Below, piece after piece: positions 15,561-24,177 of a stretch of DNA of 26,581 bases. Within the stretch, counting starts at the first letter, position 1; each line of letters begins with the position of its first letter. The notes under the pieces were generated by a model. That model worked only from the letters and a program-made list of their open reading frames with translations, searched no databases and was not told where the DNA came from. Source of the stretch: an uncultured Clostridia bacterium (GTDB lineage Bacteria > Bacillota > Clostridia > Monoglobales > Monoglobaceae); the NCBI GenBank assembly GCA_910580105.1, contig CAJTWN010000019.1, positions 1 through 26,581 of the forward strand, given 5' to 3'. The translations under genes were made by a program, and so were the position numbers.

Positions 15561-15836
15561 ATGAACGAAATTATATTGGATTTGACAGGGTGTAAATCGT
15601 TATTGGAATTACACCTGATTTTCAAAGAAACTTTTGGATTTCCTGATTTTTACGGAAAAAATTTGGATGCTTTATGGGATAGTCTTTGGGAATACTGTCC
15701 GGAAGATACCATTGTTTATGTAAAGGGAACCAAGACACTTCCAAAAGAATTTGGAGAATACATGGAAAAGATTTATGAAATCTTTCATGATGTAGAAGCA
15801 GAAGACGACAACATTCATTTTGTGATTGTTTCCTGA
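15561..15836 (+). CDS. barstar-like ribonuclease inhibitor, copy 2 (diverged)
   Basis: A 91-residue barstar homologue, clearly related to copies 1 and 3 but diverged throughout (for example MNEIILDLTGCKSLLELHL at the start). The active-site helix reads PDFYGKNLDALWDSL, with Asp36 and Asp40 matching both key barstar acids Asp35 and Asp39. Copies 1 and 3 have lost the first. The reading frame is intact and GGGGAGGA lies 8-9 nt before the ATG, so it is likely translated. It is presumably an inhibitor of a different barnase variant, the one whose tail lies directly upstream. Confidence 0.91.
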   Translation: MNEIILDLTGCKSLLELHLIFKETFGFPDFYGKNLDALWDSLWEYCPEDTIVYVKGTKTLPKEFGEYMEKIYEIFHDVEAEDDNIHFVIVS

Positions 15837-15870
15837 GCATTATGCAATTCCTGTCACATCTGCGTTTCCG

Positions 15871-15975
15871 GATTTGAATTATGCCGGCAGCTATCACACA
15901 AATGACCGGCTGTTGTTTTCCAATGACGGACTTATTTTCGTGACATGTGATCACTATCAAACGTTTGTGAAATAA
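15871..15975 (+). pseudogene. detached barnase 3' tail, fragment 2
   Basis: Thirty-four codons plus TAA encode another barnase tail (DLNYAGSYHTNDR to DHYQTF) starting at the same breakpoint as fragment 1. Small changes make the frame end early at VK, without the IIGEE end, although the AGGGGAGGA signal is kept and serves barstar copy 3. The 37-bp stretch between each barstar stop and the tail is also nearly identical to that before fragment 1. It is a second decayed cassette. Confidence 0.83.
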
Positions 15976-15992
15976 CAGGGGAGGAATAGAAG

Positions 15993-16268
15993 ATGGAGAA
16001 AATTACTTTGGATTTTACCGGCTGTAAATCGCCGCTGCTGCTGCATATGATTTTTAAAGAAACCTTTGGGTTTCCGGATTTCTATGGGAAAAACTTATAT
16101 GCTTTATGGGACTGTCTCCGGGACTATTGTCCGGACGACTGCATCATTTACGTAAAAGGAACCCGGACACTCCCAAAGGAATTTGGAGAATATATGGAAA
16201 GGATTTATGAAATTTTTCATGATGTAGAAGAAGAAGGGGAAAATATTCAATTTGTGATTGTTTCCTGA
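15993..16268 (+). CDS. barstar-like ribonuclease inhibitor, copy 3
   Basis: The third 91-residue barstar gene is identical to copy 1 in DNA and protein, including Tyr36 in place of the usual Asp and Asp40 retained. GGGGAGGA precedes the ATG with an AGAAG spacer that differs by one base from copy 1. It is the last gene of the island; the terminator at 16343 follows. Total identity with copy 1 beside two diverged tails implies a recent duplication or gene conversion, or an assembly artefact that long reads would expose. Confidence 0.92.
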   Translation: MEKITLDFTGCKSPLLLHMIFKETFGFPDFYGKNLYALWDCLRDYCPDDCIIYVKGTRTLPKEFGEYMERIYEIFHDVEEEGENIQFVIVS

Positions 16269-16303
16269 GCATTATGCAATCCCTGTCACATCTGCGTTTC
16301 CGG
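15993..16303 (+). repeat. 311-bp direct repeat, second copy
   Basis: Identical to 15128-15438. The downstream junction at 16303/16304 is the point where the cassette array ends. Confidence 0.9.
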
Positions 16304-16342
16304 CAATGACAGTAAAGCAAATTTTCATCTTTTTTCAAAAAG

Positions 16343-16370
16343 ACCGCAAAGCGTTTGGCTTTGCGGTTTC
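16343..16370 (+). terminator. intrinsic terminator after the barstar array
   Basis: ACCGCAAAGC (16343-16352) pairs with GCTTTGCGGT (16358-16367) around GTTTG, followed by TTCTTGTATTT. It lies between the barstar array and the convergent DUF255 gene and may serve both. Nothing else is seen in 16371-16467. Confidence 0.8.
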
Positions 16371-16467
16371 TTGTATTTAAATCCTGTACGGTTCATATCT
16401 CCTTTTTGCACTTCCATGTGGAAATGAAAAAGAAATTTCCGGATTTATTAGTTACGGCCATATTTTT

Positions 16468-18417
16468 CTAGTCTTCCGATAGGTTATCAAGGGAAGTTAC
16501 CGGCGGCAGGCACATTTGATCTTTACATATATAAAATGTGGTTCGGCCATTCAACAGGGGAAATTCCGCACTTTCTGTCACCACAGCCACATTTGCCAGC
16601 AGGGGCAGCTGCCTTTGCAAATCAGTCATTTTCAAATGATTATTTGTGACGACTGTCACGTGTACAGGGGGATTTTCGTACATCAGCACGGCGGTCAGGA
16701 ACATACAATATCCGGCCGGATATCCATGGGCGCCGGCCGCCATAAAATGGAACTGTTTCTGTACAAGCGCCTGATACGGAGATTTATCCGTCAATTGGTA
16801 TAACCGGACAAGATTATAGGCCATGACAGAGTTGCCGCTGGGAATGGCACCGTCATAGGTTTCCTTCGGATTGATAAAGAGTTCGTCATTGTCTGCCGCA
16901 CAAAGATAAAATCCCCCGTTTTCATGATCAATAAACCGCTGCACTGTTTCATGACAAAAACATTCTGCCCTTTCAAGAAAGCGTTTTTCAAAAGTTGCAT
17001 TATACATTTCGAGCAAAGCGGTGATATAGAAGGCATAGTCGTCCAAAAATCCATGTTTTGAATGCTTTTCATCCCGAAAACTTGTATAGACTTCCAAGCC
17101 TTTGCACAAATTATTTTCAATAAATTGTAATGCCTTTTCTGCTGCATCTAAATATTTTTCGCTGCAGGTTACACGATACAGAACCGCGAGCGCTGTAATC
17201 ATCATGGAATTCCAGGATAACAAAATTTTATCATCAAGATGAAGTTTAAAGCGGTCCTTCCGATAGGTGTATAGCTTTTTGATTTCATCTTCGAATTCAC
17301 TGGACAATTCATTGCTTTTCAGCAAATTGGGTATATTTACATCCGCAAAATTTCCCTTTTCGGTAATATCAAAAATTTCAGCAAAACGTTTCCCCTGGGA
17401 TTGTCCTAAAACTTTCATAACCTCTTTTTGCGAAAAGGTATAGTATTTCCCTTCAACCCCCTCGCTGTCCGCATCCTGGGCGCTGTAAAAGCCACCATCC
17501 GGCGCGGACATTTCTTTCAGGATATATTCCGCCGTTTTTTCAGCGGTATCAAGATAAACGGGCCGTTTTGTCAACCGGTATGCAGACGCATATGCAATGA
17601 TCAGCAGTGCATTGTCATACAGCATTTTTTCAAAGTGAGGGGCAAGATAATATTTATCCGTTGAATATCTTGAAAATCCATAGCCGATATGATCAAAAAT
17701 GCCGCCTTTCCGCATTTGCAGCAATGTTTTTTCAACCATTTTCAGTATATCCGGCTGATGATTCTGCTTTGCATAGAACATCAGAAATAATAAATTATGC
17801 GGCGTTGGAAACTTGGGGGCGGAACCAAATCCCCCATGCACATGATCAAAACTATGGGCAAATATTTCGACCGCTTTTTGGGTCAGGTGGATGCTGTCTG
17901 TATGATCCTGTACGGGTTCTGTATTTTGCAGATGGGCAATGACTTCTTCCGCAGATTCCAAAAGCTCTGCTCGGCCTGTTTTCCATTGCTTTGCAATTGT
18001 ATGCAGCAAATCCGGAAATCCCGGCATACCATATCGTGTACGGGGCGGAAAATAAGTGCCTGCAAAAAACGGTTTCTTGTCCCAGGACATGAAAATGCTC
18101 ATGGGCCAGCCGCCGCTTCCGGTGAACGCCTGGCATACCGACATATACACACTGTCAATATCGGGTCGCTCCTCACGGTCAACTTTGATGGAAATAAAAT
18201 ATTTATTCAGAATTTCCGCCGTTTTTTCGTCTTCAAAACTTTCATGCGCCATCACATGGCACCAATGACAGGTACTGTAACCGATACTCAGAAAAATCGG
18301 TTTGTCCTCCTGCCGTGCTTTTTCAAAAGCCTCGTCACCCCACGGATACCAGTATACAGGGTTCCCTGCATGTTGTAAAAGGTATGGGCTTGTTTCATTC
18401 TGCAGCCGGTTGATCAT
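16468..18417 (-). CDS. thioredoxin-fold DUF255 protein (YyaL/SSP411 family)
   Basis: A 649-residue cytosolic protein of the DUF255 family. An N-terminal thioredoxin-like domain (about 1-165) carries NETSPYLLQHAGNPVYW, then YSTCHWCHVMAHESF with a CHWC redox pair (Cys50, Cys53 counted from this start), and GGWPM. The rest is an (alpha/alpha)6 barrel similar to N-acylglucosamine 2-epimerases and unsaturated glucuronyl hydrolases, with GGFGSAPKFP and APHFEKMLYDNA. Length is typical. Its reaction is not established; redox or carbohydrate roles have been proposed. A GTG at 18420 would add one residue, but GAGGAGG lies 5 nt before this ATG and only 2 nt before the GTG. It is transcribed divergently from the GH3 gene. 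Confidence 0.92.
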   Translation of the reverse strand: MINRLQNETSPYLLQHAGNPVYWYPWGDEAFEKARQEDKPIFLSIGYSTCHWCHVMAHESFEDEKTAEILNKYFISIKVDREERPDIDSVYMSVCQAFTGSGGWPMSIFMSWDKKPFFAGTYFPPRTRYGMPGFPDLLHTIAKQWKTGRAELLESAEEVIAHLQNTEPVQDHTDSIHLTQKAVEIFAHSFDHVHGGFGSAPKFPTPHNLLFLMFYAKQNHQPDILKMVEKTLLQMRKGGIFDHIGYGFSRYSTDKYYLAPHFEKMLYDNALLIIAYASAYRLTKRPVYLDTAEKTAEYILKEMSAPDGGFYSAQDADSEGVEGKYYTFSQKEVMKVLGQSQGKRFAEIFDITEKGNFADVNIPNLLKSNELSSEFEDEIKKLYTYRKDRFKLHLDDKILLSWNSMMITALAVLYRVTCSEKYLDAAEKALQFIENNLCKGLEVYTSFRDEKHSKHGFLDDYAFYITALLEMYNATFEKRFLERAECFCHETVQRFIDHENGGFYLCAADNDELFINPKETYDGAIPSGNSVMAYNLVRLYQLTDKSPYQALVQKQFHFMAAGAHGYPAGYCMFLTAVLMYENPPVHVTVVTNNHLKMTDLQRQLPLLANVAVVTESAEFPLLNGRTTFYICKDQMCLPPVTSLDNLSED

Positions 18418-18544
18418 CACTGCCTCCTCATAATACTTTTTTCTTTTTAGTATGTCCGAAAGAGACAGGAAAAACCCTGTAAATCCAATACAAAATGCAG
18501 ATACCGAAGCAGATGCCGGAAATGGAATTTTTTCTATCTTTTCA

Positions 18545-18573
18545 TAGACATTTCCAAGTTACTTTGTTATACT
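18545..18573 (+). promoter_or_regulatory. sigma-A promoter for the GH3 gene
   Basis: TAGACA (18545-18550), a 17-bp spacer and TATACT (18568-18573), with TG one base before the -10 (extended -10). It lies 37 bp before the ATG. Confidence 0.7.
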
Positions 18574-18609
18574 AGCCATAAAATATTGTGGTAGATTGGA
18601 GATGTGGAA

Positions 18610-20763
18610 ATGAAAAACTATAAGGATAAGAATCTGTCCGTCCGTGTGCGGACAGAAGATTTATTGTCGCGGATGACCATAGAGGAAAAAATCGGCCAGT
18701 TGAATCAATTGTCTGCAAAGCTGTCCGATGCCGATGAAATGCGCAAAAATGCCGTACAGGGTCTGGTCAGTTCCAGAGTTATGGCCTCCACCGCCTTTGC
18801 AGGCAATGAGGAACAGGAAATCACCGGCTTTGATGAAATCAATCTTCTTCAAGAGCTTGCCCTGAACCAGAGCAGGCTGGGCATTCCTTTGATGGATGGC
18901 TGGGATATTGTCCATGGACAGCGCACCATCTTTCCTCTGCCCCTTGCCCAGGCGGCCGGATGGGCACCTGAATTGGTACAGCGTGCAGCAGAAATTGCCG
19001 CCCTTGAAACTGCCGAATGGGGTGTCCGCTGGACCTTTGCCCCCATGCTTGACATCGCACGGGATCCCCGCTGGGGACGCATTGTTGAAGGGTTTGGCGA
19101 AGATCCCTATTTATGCGCGCAAATGGCGGCGGCAAGCGTAAAGGGGTTCCAGGGTGAATCACTTTCAGACAAAAGGCGTATTGCCGCATGTGCCAAACAT
19201 TATATAGGCTATGGCATGTCCTGCGGCGGCCGGGATTACAGCGCCTGTGACTGCTCGGAGCATGAACTGCGCAATACTTATCTTCCGCCTTTTAAGGCCG
19301 CTGTGGAGGCCGGCGCTGCAACGGTGATGGCCTCTTTCAATGAAATAGGCGGCGAACCGGTCACAGGGAGTAAACACCTGCTTACGGATATATTAAAGGG
19401 GGAACTGGGCTTTCAGGGCTTTGTGGTCAGTGACTGGTATGCAATTCATCAGCTGATCAACCAGGGCGTTGCAGAAAACCGGAAGGAAGCAGCATATATT
19501 GCCTTTGACGCCGGTGTGGATATGGATATGCTGGATCTGTGTTATTCGGAACATCTGCCTGCGTTAATTGAAGAGGGACGGATAAGCAAAGAGCGGCTGG
19601 ATGATGCTGTGCGCAGGATATTGGAGGTGAAATTCCGCCTCGGTCTTTTTGACGATCCCTATGTTGATCCAAATGCAAGTCAACGCATCCGGGATGAACA
19701 TATGGAATTTGCAAAAGTCTTTGCCGAAAAGTGCATGGTTCTCTTGAAAAATGAGAACAATGTCCTGCCTCTTCCAAAATCCGGAAGAAAAATTGCTGTC
19801 ATCGGACCGCTGGCTGAAGCCAAAAGAGCCTTGATGGGCAGCTGGACTCAGAACAAAAGCGATGAGGGTATACAGACAATTGTCGAAGGCGTACAGGCCG
19901 CGGCGCCCGAGGCAGAAATAATAACTGCATCTTCCCTTTATGACGAGATGCTCATGGCGGCGCAAAGAGCAGAAATGGTTGTCCTGGTGCTGGGAGAAAG
20001 TGATCGGAGGAATGGTGAACACGCCTGCATTGCCGATATTGAACTGCCCGTTGGACAACTGGAGCTGCTGCGTGCAGTCCGGCGGCTGGGAAAACCGGTT
20101 GTTTCGGTCATCTGTTCCGGCAGGCCCCTTGTGCTGGAAGAAGTGGATCATCTTTCGGATGCGGTGCTGTATGCGTGGCATTCCGGTCATCAGACCGGGC
20201 CGGCGGCAGCGGAAATCCTGTTTGGAAACGTAAATCCCAGCGGGAAACTGCCGGTAACCTTCCCCCGGACAACCGGACAGATACCAATTTATTATAATCA
20301 CAAACCAAACGCACGGCAGATTGATGAATATTATTATCCGGAAAGCACCGATTACTTTGACACAACCGGCAAACCTATGTATCCTTTTGGGTATGGATTA
20401 AGTTATACCACCTTTGCCTACAGCGGGCTGACTATTGATAAAGAAAAAATAACAGCGGACGAGGTGCAGACCGTGCGTGTAACCGTAACCAATACAGGGA
20501 ATATGGAAGGCGATGAAATCGTTCAGTGCTATCTGCGTGATTGCTCTTCAGCCCTTACCAGACCGCTCAAAGAGTTAAAAGGGTTTCAGCGGATACACCT
20601 TGCCCCCGGTGCTTCGCAGGAGGTTGTATTTACGCTTGACAGAGAAAAACTTGGCTATTACGGAAAAGGCGGCAAATTCTGTGTTGAGCCGGGCAAATTT
20701 ATGGTCTATACCGGAGGAAATTGCCTAACCGAGATGTGTACACAATTTGAGATTGTAAAGTGA
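18610..20763 (+). CDS. GH3 family beta-glycosidase (BglX-like)
   Basis: A 717-residue glycoside hydrolase family 3 enzyme that releases terminal beta-linked sugars by a retaining mechanism. The order is the (beta/alpha)8 domain (about 10-350), the alpha/beta sandwich (375-590) and a C-terminal fibronectin III-like domain (620-717). Signatures are DPRWGRIVEGFGEDP, AKHYIGYG with GGRDY, and the nucleophile Asp275 in GFVVSDWYAI. No signal peptide is present, so it should cleave imported oligosaccharides in the cytosol. A GTG at 18604 would add two residues, but GGAG lies 8 nt before this ATG and only 2 nt before the GTG. The exact sugar (glucose, xylose or other) cannot be read from sequence. Confidence 0.93.
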   Translation: MKNYKDKNLSVRVRTEDLLSRMTIEEKIGQLNQLSAKLSDADEMRKNAVQGLVSSRVMASTAFAGNEEQEITGFDEINLLQELALNQSRLGIPLMDGWDIVHGQRTIFPLPLAQAAGWAPELVQRAAEIAALETAEWGVRWTFAPMLDIARDPRWGRIVEGFGEDPYLCAQMAAASVKGFQGESLSDKRRIAACAKHYIGYGMSCGGRDYSACDCSEHELRNTYLPPFKAAVEAGAATVMASFNEIGGEPVTGSKHLLTDILKGELGFQGFVVSDWYAIHQLINQGVAENRKEAAYIAFDAGVDMDMLDLCYSEHLPALIEEGRISKERLDDAVRRILEVKFRLGLFDDPYVDPNASQRIRDEHMEFAKVFAEKCMVLLKNENNVLPLPKSGRKIAVIGPLAEAKRALMGSWTQNKSDEGIQTIVEGVQAAAPEAEIITASSLYDEMLMAAQRAEMVVLVLGESDRRNGEHACIADIELPVGQLELLRAVRRLGKPVVSVICSGRPLVLEEVDHLSDAVLYAWHSGHQTGPAAAEILFGNVNPSGKLPVTFPRTTGQIPIYYNHKPNARQIDEYYYPESTDYFDTTGKPMYPFGYGLSYTTFAYSGLTIDKEKITADEVQTVRVTVTNTGNMEGDEIVQCYLRDCSSALTRPLKELKGFQRIHLAPGASQEVVFTLDREKLGYYGKGGKFCVEPGKFMVYTGGNCLTEMCTQFEIVK

Positions 20764-20819
20764 ACAGTGGAAAAATTTATTTTTGTAAAAACAATTTTAC
20801 AGTTTATTTGACATTTTTC

Positions 20820-20848
20820 TTGAAATAATTTCCTAAATGTGCTATACT
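20820..20848 (+). promoter_or_regulatory. sigma-A promoter for the stalk-domain protein, with long leader
   Basis: TTGAAA (20820-20825), a 17-bp spacer and TATACT (20843-20848). A leader of about 140 nt follows, containing the inverted repeat CAACTGTA (20880 region) and TACAGTTG (20930 region) and a 5-codon frame (MKNNL) preceded by GAAGGA. A TTGACA at 20808 is too far from the -10 to serve. Confidence 0.6.
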
Positions 20849-20994
20849 ATAAAAAAATATATGTTTCATTATAAATTTTCAACTGTAAACTTTTGCATGA
20901 ATCAGAATTTTTTTATCTTATCCTCTTCTACAGTTGTTTTACGAAGGAAAAAATGAAAAATAATTTATAGAAATAGAATAGGGAGGATTTTAAA

Positions 20995-22134
20995 ATGGAA
21001 AAAGTGTTGAAAAACAAAGGCTGTGTTTCTTTGGTTATCTGTCTGCTTCTTTTGGTCTTTGCACAGTGGCAGCCAGTTGCGGCAGATGAGGAAATGCCGA
21101 TAACTGTAACCGTCGATGGAGTTCAAATTGCATTTGATGAACAGCCAATTTTTGAAAATGACCGGGTGCTGGTGCCTATGCGTTTTATTTTTGAAGCATT
21201 AGGGGCTGAAGTAACATGGGACGATGCACTGCAAAAAGCAACTGCGAAGAAGGGGACGGATACCATTGAAATAACAATTGACAATGATATTATGTTGAAA
21301 AACGGAGAAGAAGTTGTTTTGGATGTCCCCGCAAGAATGGTGGGAGACCGGACGTTGGTACCGGTAAGAGCAGTGTCAGAAGGAATGGGTGCAGATGTTG
21401 ATTGGATTGATGAAAAGCAGCAGGTGGTAATTGTATCCAACACCGCGGGGCAAACGGCCCCTGCGCCGCCACCAGCAGAACCAACGGCTACAAAAACTCC
21501 TGATGCAGAGAAACCAACAGAAGAACAAACGTATGAAGCAATTACGCTGTCTCCGGCTGACATGCAAACTTTAAAAAACAGCTATGACAATTTGATTCGG
21601 TATAACTTTGAACAAACGGCCCTGCCGCAAAGTGTATTAAAGGACAATACTGAAATTGTGAAAGAAATAACAGCCAAAAGTGAAAATGCGGTGACCTTTG
21701 TCAAGGATGTGTGGAACTGGGTCGTTATGCAAAGAATTATGCAAATTCAGCTTTTGTCTAAGGAAGTTTATAATTTTGGAAATGGCACAGAAGATATTTT
21801 GGATAAATATATGAACATCGTAGAAGATGCAGGTTTGGAAGCATCAAATTATTTTGATGTTTCTTTCGAGACCTTATCAGACAAAAGCACCATGATGCTA
21901 ATTTCGTTTAAAGAAACGGATACGCTGATGGCCTGTAAGTTTATCGGCGTTGTGGTAAGACCCAGTAAGTCGGTGCGTTATTTCACCGCGGAAACAGATC
22001 TTTTTGATAAAGACAATCTTTATTTTTGTGAAGTTACAATGAACGCAAGAGGAACCATTGGCTTAATAGGTTTTGAAAAGGACGAATTTATTACAGCCGC
22101 TGAAATCACATTGGAGAAGCATTTGGCCATATAA
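20995..22134 (+). CDS. secreted protein with copper amine oxidase-like stalk domain
   Basis: A 379-residue exported protein. A signal peptide is clear: Lys-rich start, hydrophobic core 11-23 and a likely cut after VAA at 28-30. Residues 36-148 form the copper amine oxidase N-terminal 'stalk' domain common in Clostridia, with its two hallmark motifs NDRVLVPMRFIFEALGA (55-71) and GDRTLVPVRAVSEGMGA (117-133). This domain is a cell-surface module and has no oxidase activity by itself. A Pro/Thr/Glu linker (about 153-180) leads to a C-terminal region of about 195 residues that I do not recognise. GGGAGG precedes the ATG. Likely a wall- or substrate-associated surface protein; its partner is unknown. 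Confidence 0.87.
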   Translation: MEKVLKNKGCVSLVICLLLLVFAQWQPVAADEEMPITVTVDGVQIAFDEQPIFENDRVLVPMRFIFEALGAEVTWDDALQKATAKKGTDTIEITIDNDIMLKNGEEVVLDVPARMVGDRTLVPVRAVSEGMGADVDWIDEKQQVVIVSNTAGQTAPAPPPAEPTATKTPDAEKPTEEQTYEAITLSPADMQTLKNSYDNLIRYNFEQTALPQSVLKDNTEIVKEITAKSENAVTFVKDVWNWVVMQRIMQIQLLSKEVYNFGNGTEDILDKYMNIVEDAGLEASNYFDVSFETLSDKSTMMLISFKETDTLMACKFIGVVVRPSKSVRYFTAETDLFDKDNLYFCEVTMNARGTIGLIGFEKDEFITAAEITLEKHLAI

Positions 22135-22285
22135 CGAAACGGAAGATGTCTGCCGCCTCTATAGGCGTCGGGTTCCATTCCCATTTTTCGGCGGACAATC
22201 AATCTCCCGCCCAAACGTGATATGACGGGCTTTCAGCACCTATCGAATAAGTTACCTGCACAAAAATCTGATTATTTATAAACTG

Positions 22286-22317
22286 AAAGAACGGCAGATT
22301 TTCTGCCGTTCTTTTGT
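22286..22317 (+). terminator. intrinsic terminator after the stalk-domain gene
   Basis: AAAGAACGGCAGA (22286-22298) pairs perfectly with 22302-22314 around a TTT loop, with T continuing after the stem. The stretch 22135-22285 before it holds a small CGCC/GGCG hairpin near 22154-22167 and no gene; 22318-22440 is AT-rich and appears empty. Confidence 0.88.
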
Positions 22318-22445
22318 ATCATGGGTTTATAAACAAAAAAACGGTTTGATCTCCCTAAAAACGAAAAAAAAATATAAAGCATAGTTTTTCTGTTTTTTCA
22401 GTTCTGTAAAAAGCAGGGATGCTTTGTGTAAACTGCATGTATGTG

Positions 22446-22474
22446 TTGACTTTTTGGAAAAAAACGTTTAAAAT
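22446..22474 (+). promoter_or_regulatory. sigma-A promoter for the gltX-metG-like operon
   Basis: TTGACT (22446-22451), a 17-bp spacer and TAAAAT (22469-22474). It lies 44 bp before the gltX ATG. No T-box is seen in the 22315-22518 stretch; there is no AGGGTGG-type T-box sequence or antiterminator. Confidence 0.7.
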
Positions 22475-22518
22475 ATAAATTTAGGAAAAAACTATCAAAA
22501 AGACAGTGAGGTTTGGAA

Positions 22519-24162
22519 ATGGAGAATACAAAACTGGCGGAACTGCTCTTTCCGCATATTGATAAAGACCCCTCCTATTATGAAGCATTATATCCCCCGC
22601 GGGGGCTTAAAGAGGGGGCAAATGTCACCCGTATCGGACCGAGTCCAACCGGCTTTGTTCATCTTGGAAATTTATACAATGCAATTGTCGGTGAACGCCT
22701 TGCCCATCAGAGCGGCGGTACGTTTTATCTCAGGGTGGAAGATACCGATGCAAAACGCGAAGTAGAAGGAGCAGTGGAGTTGGTACTCTCTTCTATGCGC
22801 TATTTTGGAATTACCTTTGATGAAGGCGCCGTGATTGACGGTGATCATGGCAGTTATGGTCCCTATCGCCAGCGGCAGCGGAAGGAAATTTATCAGTGCT
22901 TTGCAAAACAGCTGGTACAGCGCGGGTTGGCTTATCCTTGTTTTTGCAGTGAAGAACAGCTTGCGGATATGCGTGAAAAGCAGATTTCAAAAAAATTGAA
23001 CTTTGGCTATTATGATGAATGGGCAGTCTGCCGGGATCTGCCCTATGAGGAAATTGAAAAAAGGGTGAAAAACGGAGAAGCCTATGTCCTCCGTTTCCGC
23101 TCGTCAGGAAATATAGAGAATACCGTTGAAGTTTTTGATGGTATCCGCGGCACATTAAAATTGCAGGAAAATTATCAGGATTTTGTTTTGCTGAAATCTG
23201 ATGGTATTCCAACCTACCATTTTGCACATGTTATAGACGACCATCTGATGCGAACCACCCATGTGGCCCGCGGTGAAGAATGGCTCTCTACCCTTCCCAT
23301 CCACGTACAGCTGTTTGATACCTTCGGCTGGGAACGTCCGGTTTATTGCCACACGCCCGTTTTGATGAAAATGGACGGTGAGACAAAGCGGAAACTTTCC
23401 AAACGGAAGGATCCCGAACTGGGTCTTGATTATTATCGAAAAGAGGGTTATGACCCAGCAGCAATTTGGGAATATCTGATGACGGTGCTGAATTCCAACT
23501 TCGAAGAATGGCGGACAGAACATCCGGATGTTCCCATTGGCGCGTTCCCCTTCCGCCTGGATAAGATGAGCAACAGCGGCGCCCTTTTTGATATGATGAA
23601 GTTTGAGGACATCAGCCGCGAAGTTCTGCTGCGGACACCGGCAAAGGAAATTTATCAGAAGATGGCCGCATGGCTGAAGGATTATGATCCGGAATTTTAT
23701 CCTGTCTTCACAAAAGATCCGGAATTTTCCACCCAGGCAATTGATGTGGGACGTTCCGGTGACCGGCCGAGAAAAGATTTGGTCAACTGGAAACAGGCAA
23801 AGGAATTTCTCTCTTTTTATTATGACGAAACCTTCCGCTATGAATCCCCTTTTCCTGAAAATGTTGATGCAACCGACCGGAAGGAGATTGCAAAGCGGTA
23901 CCTGGATACGCTGGACTTTGCGGACGATAAGGATACATGGTGGCAGAAGGTAAAAGATATTGCAGAAGATATGGGCTATGCCCTGCAACCCAAAAAATAC
24001 AAGAAGAATCCCGAACTTTATAAGGGAAGCATCACCGATGTAAGCAACGTTATCCGGATTGCACTGACCGGGCGTGCAAACTCACCGGATATTTATGAAA
24101 TCAGCCGGGTGCTTGGCGAAGAACGGGCAAGCGCCCGCGTACAGGCTCTTCTCACAGATTAA
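22519..24162 (+). CDS. gltX: glutamate-tRNA ligase, long clostridial type
   Basis: A 547-residue class I aminoacyl-tRNA synthetase that charges tRNA with glutamate. The Rossmann fold shows PSPTGFVHLGN (HIGH motif as HLGN at 48-51), RVEDTDAKR, HVARGEEWLSTLPIH and KRKLSKRKD (KMSKS motif as KLSKR at 292-296). It is about 60 residues longer than the standard GltX, with the extra length in the C-terminal anticodon-binding half. GluRS rather than GlnRS is supported by IGPSPTGFVHLGN and EDTD. A TTG at 22513 would add two residues, but GAGG lies 7 nt before this ATG and touches the TTG. The MetRS-like gene follows after 15 bp, so they form an operon. Confidence 0.92.
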   Translation: MENTKLAELLFPHIDKDPSYYEALYPPRGLKEGANVTRIGPSPTGFVHLGNLYNAIVGERLAHQSGGTFYLRVEDTDAKREVEGAVELVLSSMRYFGITFDEGAVIDGDHGSYGPYRQRQRKEIYQCFAKQLVQRGLAYPCFCSEEQLADMREKQISKKLNFGYYDEWAVCRDLPYEEIEKRVKNGEAYVLRFRSSGNIENTVEVFDGIRGTLKLQENYQDFVLLKSDGIPTYHFAHVIDDHLMRTTHVARGEEWLSTLPIHVQLFDTFGWERPVYCHTPVLMKMDGETKRKLSKRKDPELGLDYYRKEGYDPAAIWEYLMTVLNSNFEEWRTEHPDVPIGAFPFRLDKMSNSGALFDMMKFEDISREVLLRTPAKEIYQKMAAWLKDYDPEFYPVFTKDPEFSTQAIDVGRSGDRPRKDLVNWKQAKEFLSFYYDETFRYESPFPENVDATDRKEIAKRYLDTLDFADDKDTWWQKVKDIAEDMGYALQPKKYKKNPELYKGSITDVSNVIRIALTGRANSPDIYEISRVLGEERASARVQALLTD

Positions 24163-24177
24163 ATTGGAGGAAAAAAT

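Noticed and set aside
15128..16303. Repeats in the barstar region as a CRISPR array
   Set aside because: The repeats are coding genes of 276 bp with gene-tail fragments between them, not short repeats with unique spacers.
20808..20813. TTGACA upstream of the stalk-domain gene as the -35 box
   Set aside because: It is 29-30 bp from the TATACT; the TTGAAA at 20820 has the proper 17-bp spacing.
22318..22518. T-box leader before gltX
   Set aside because: No T-box sequence, specifier stem or antiterminator is visible and the promoter lies only 44 bp from the start codon.
23155..23988. A 277-codon minus-strand frame opposite gltX
   Set aside because: It is fully antisense to a recognised synthetase, with no domain features.
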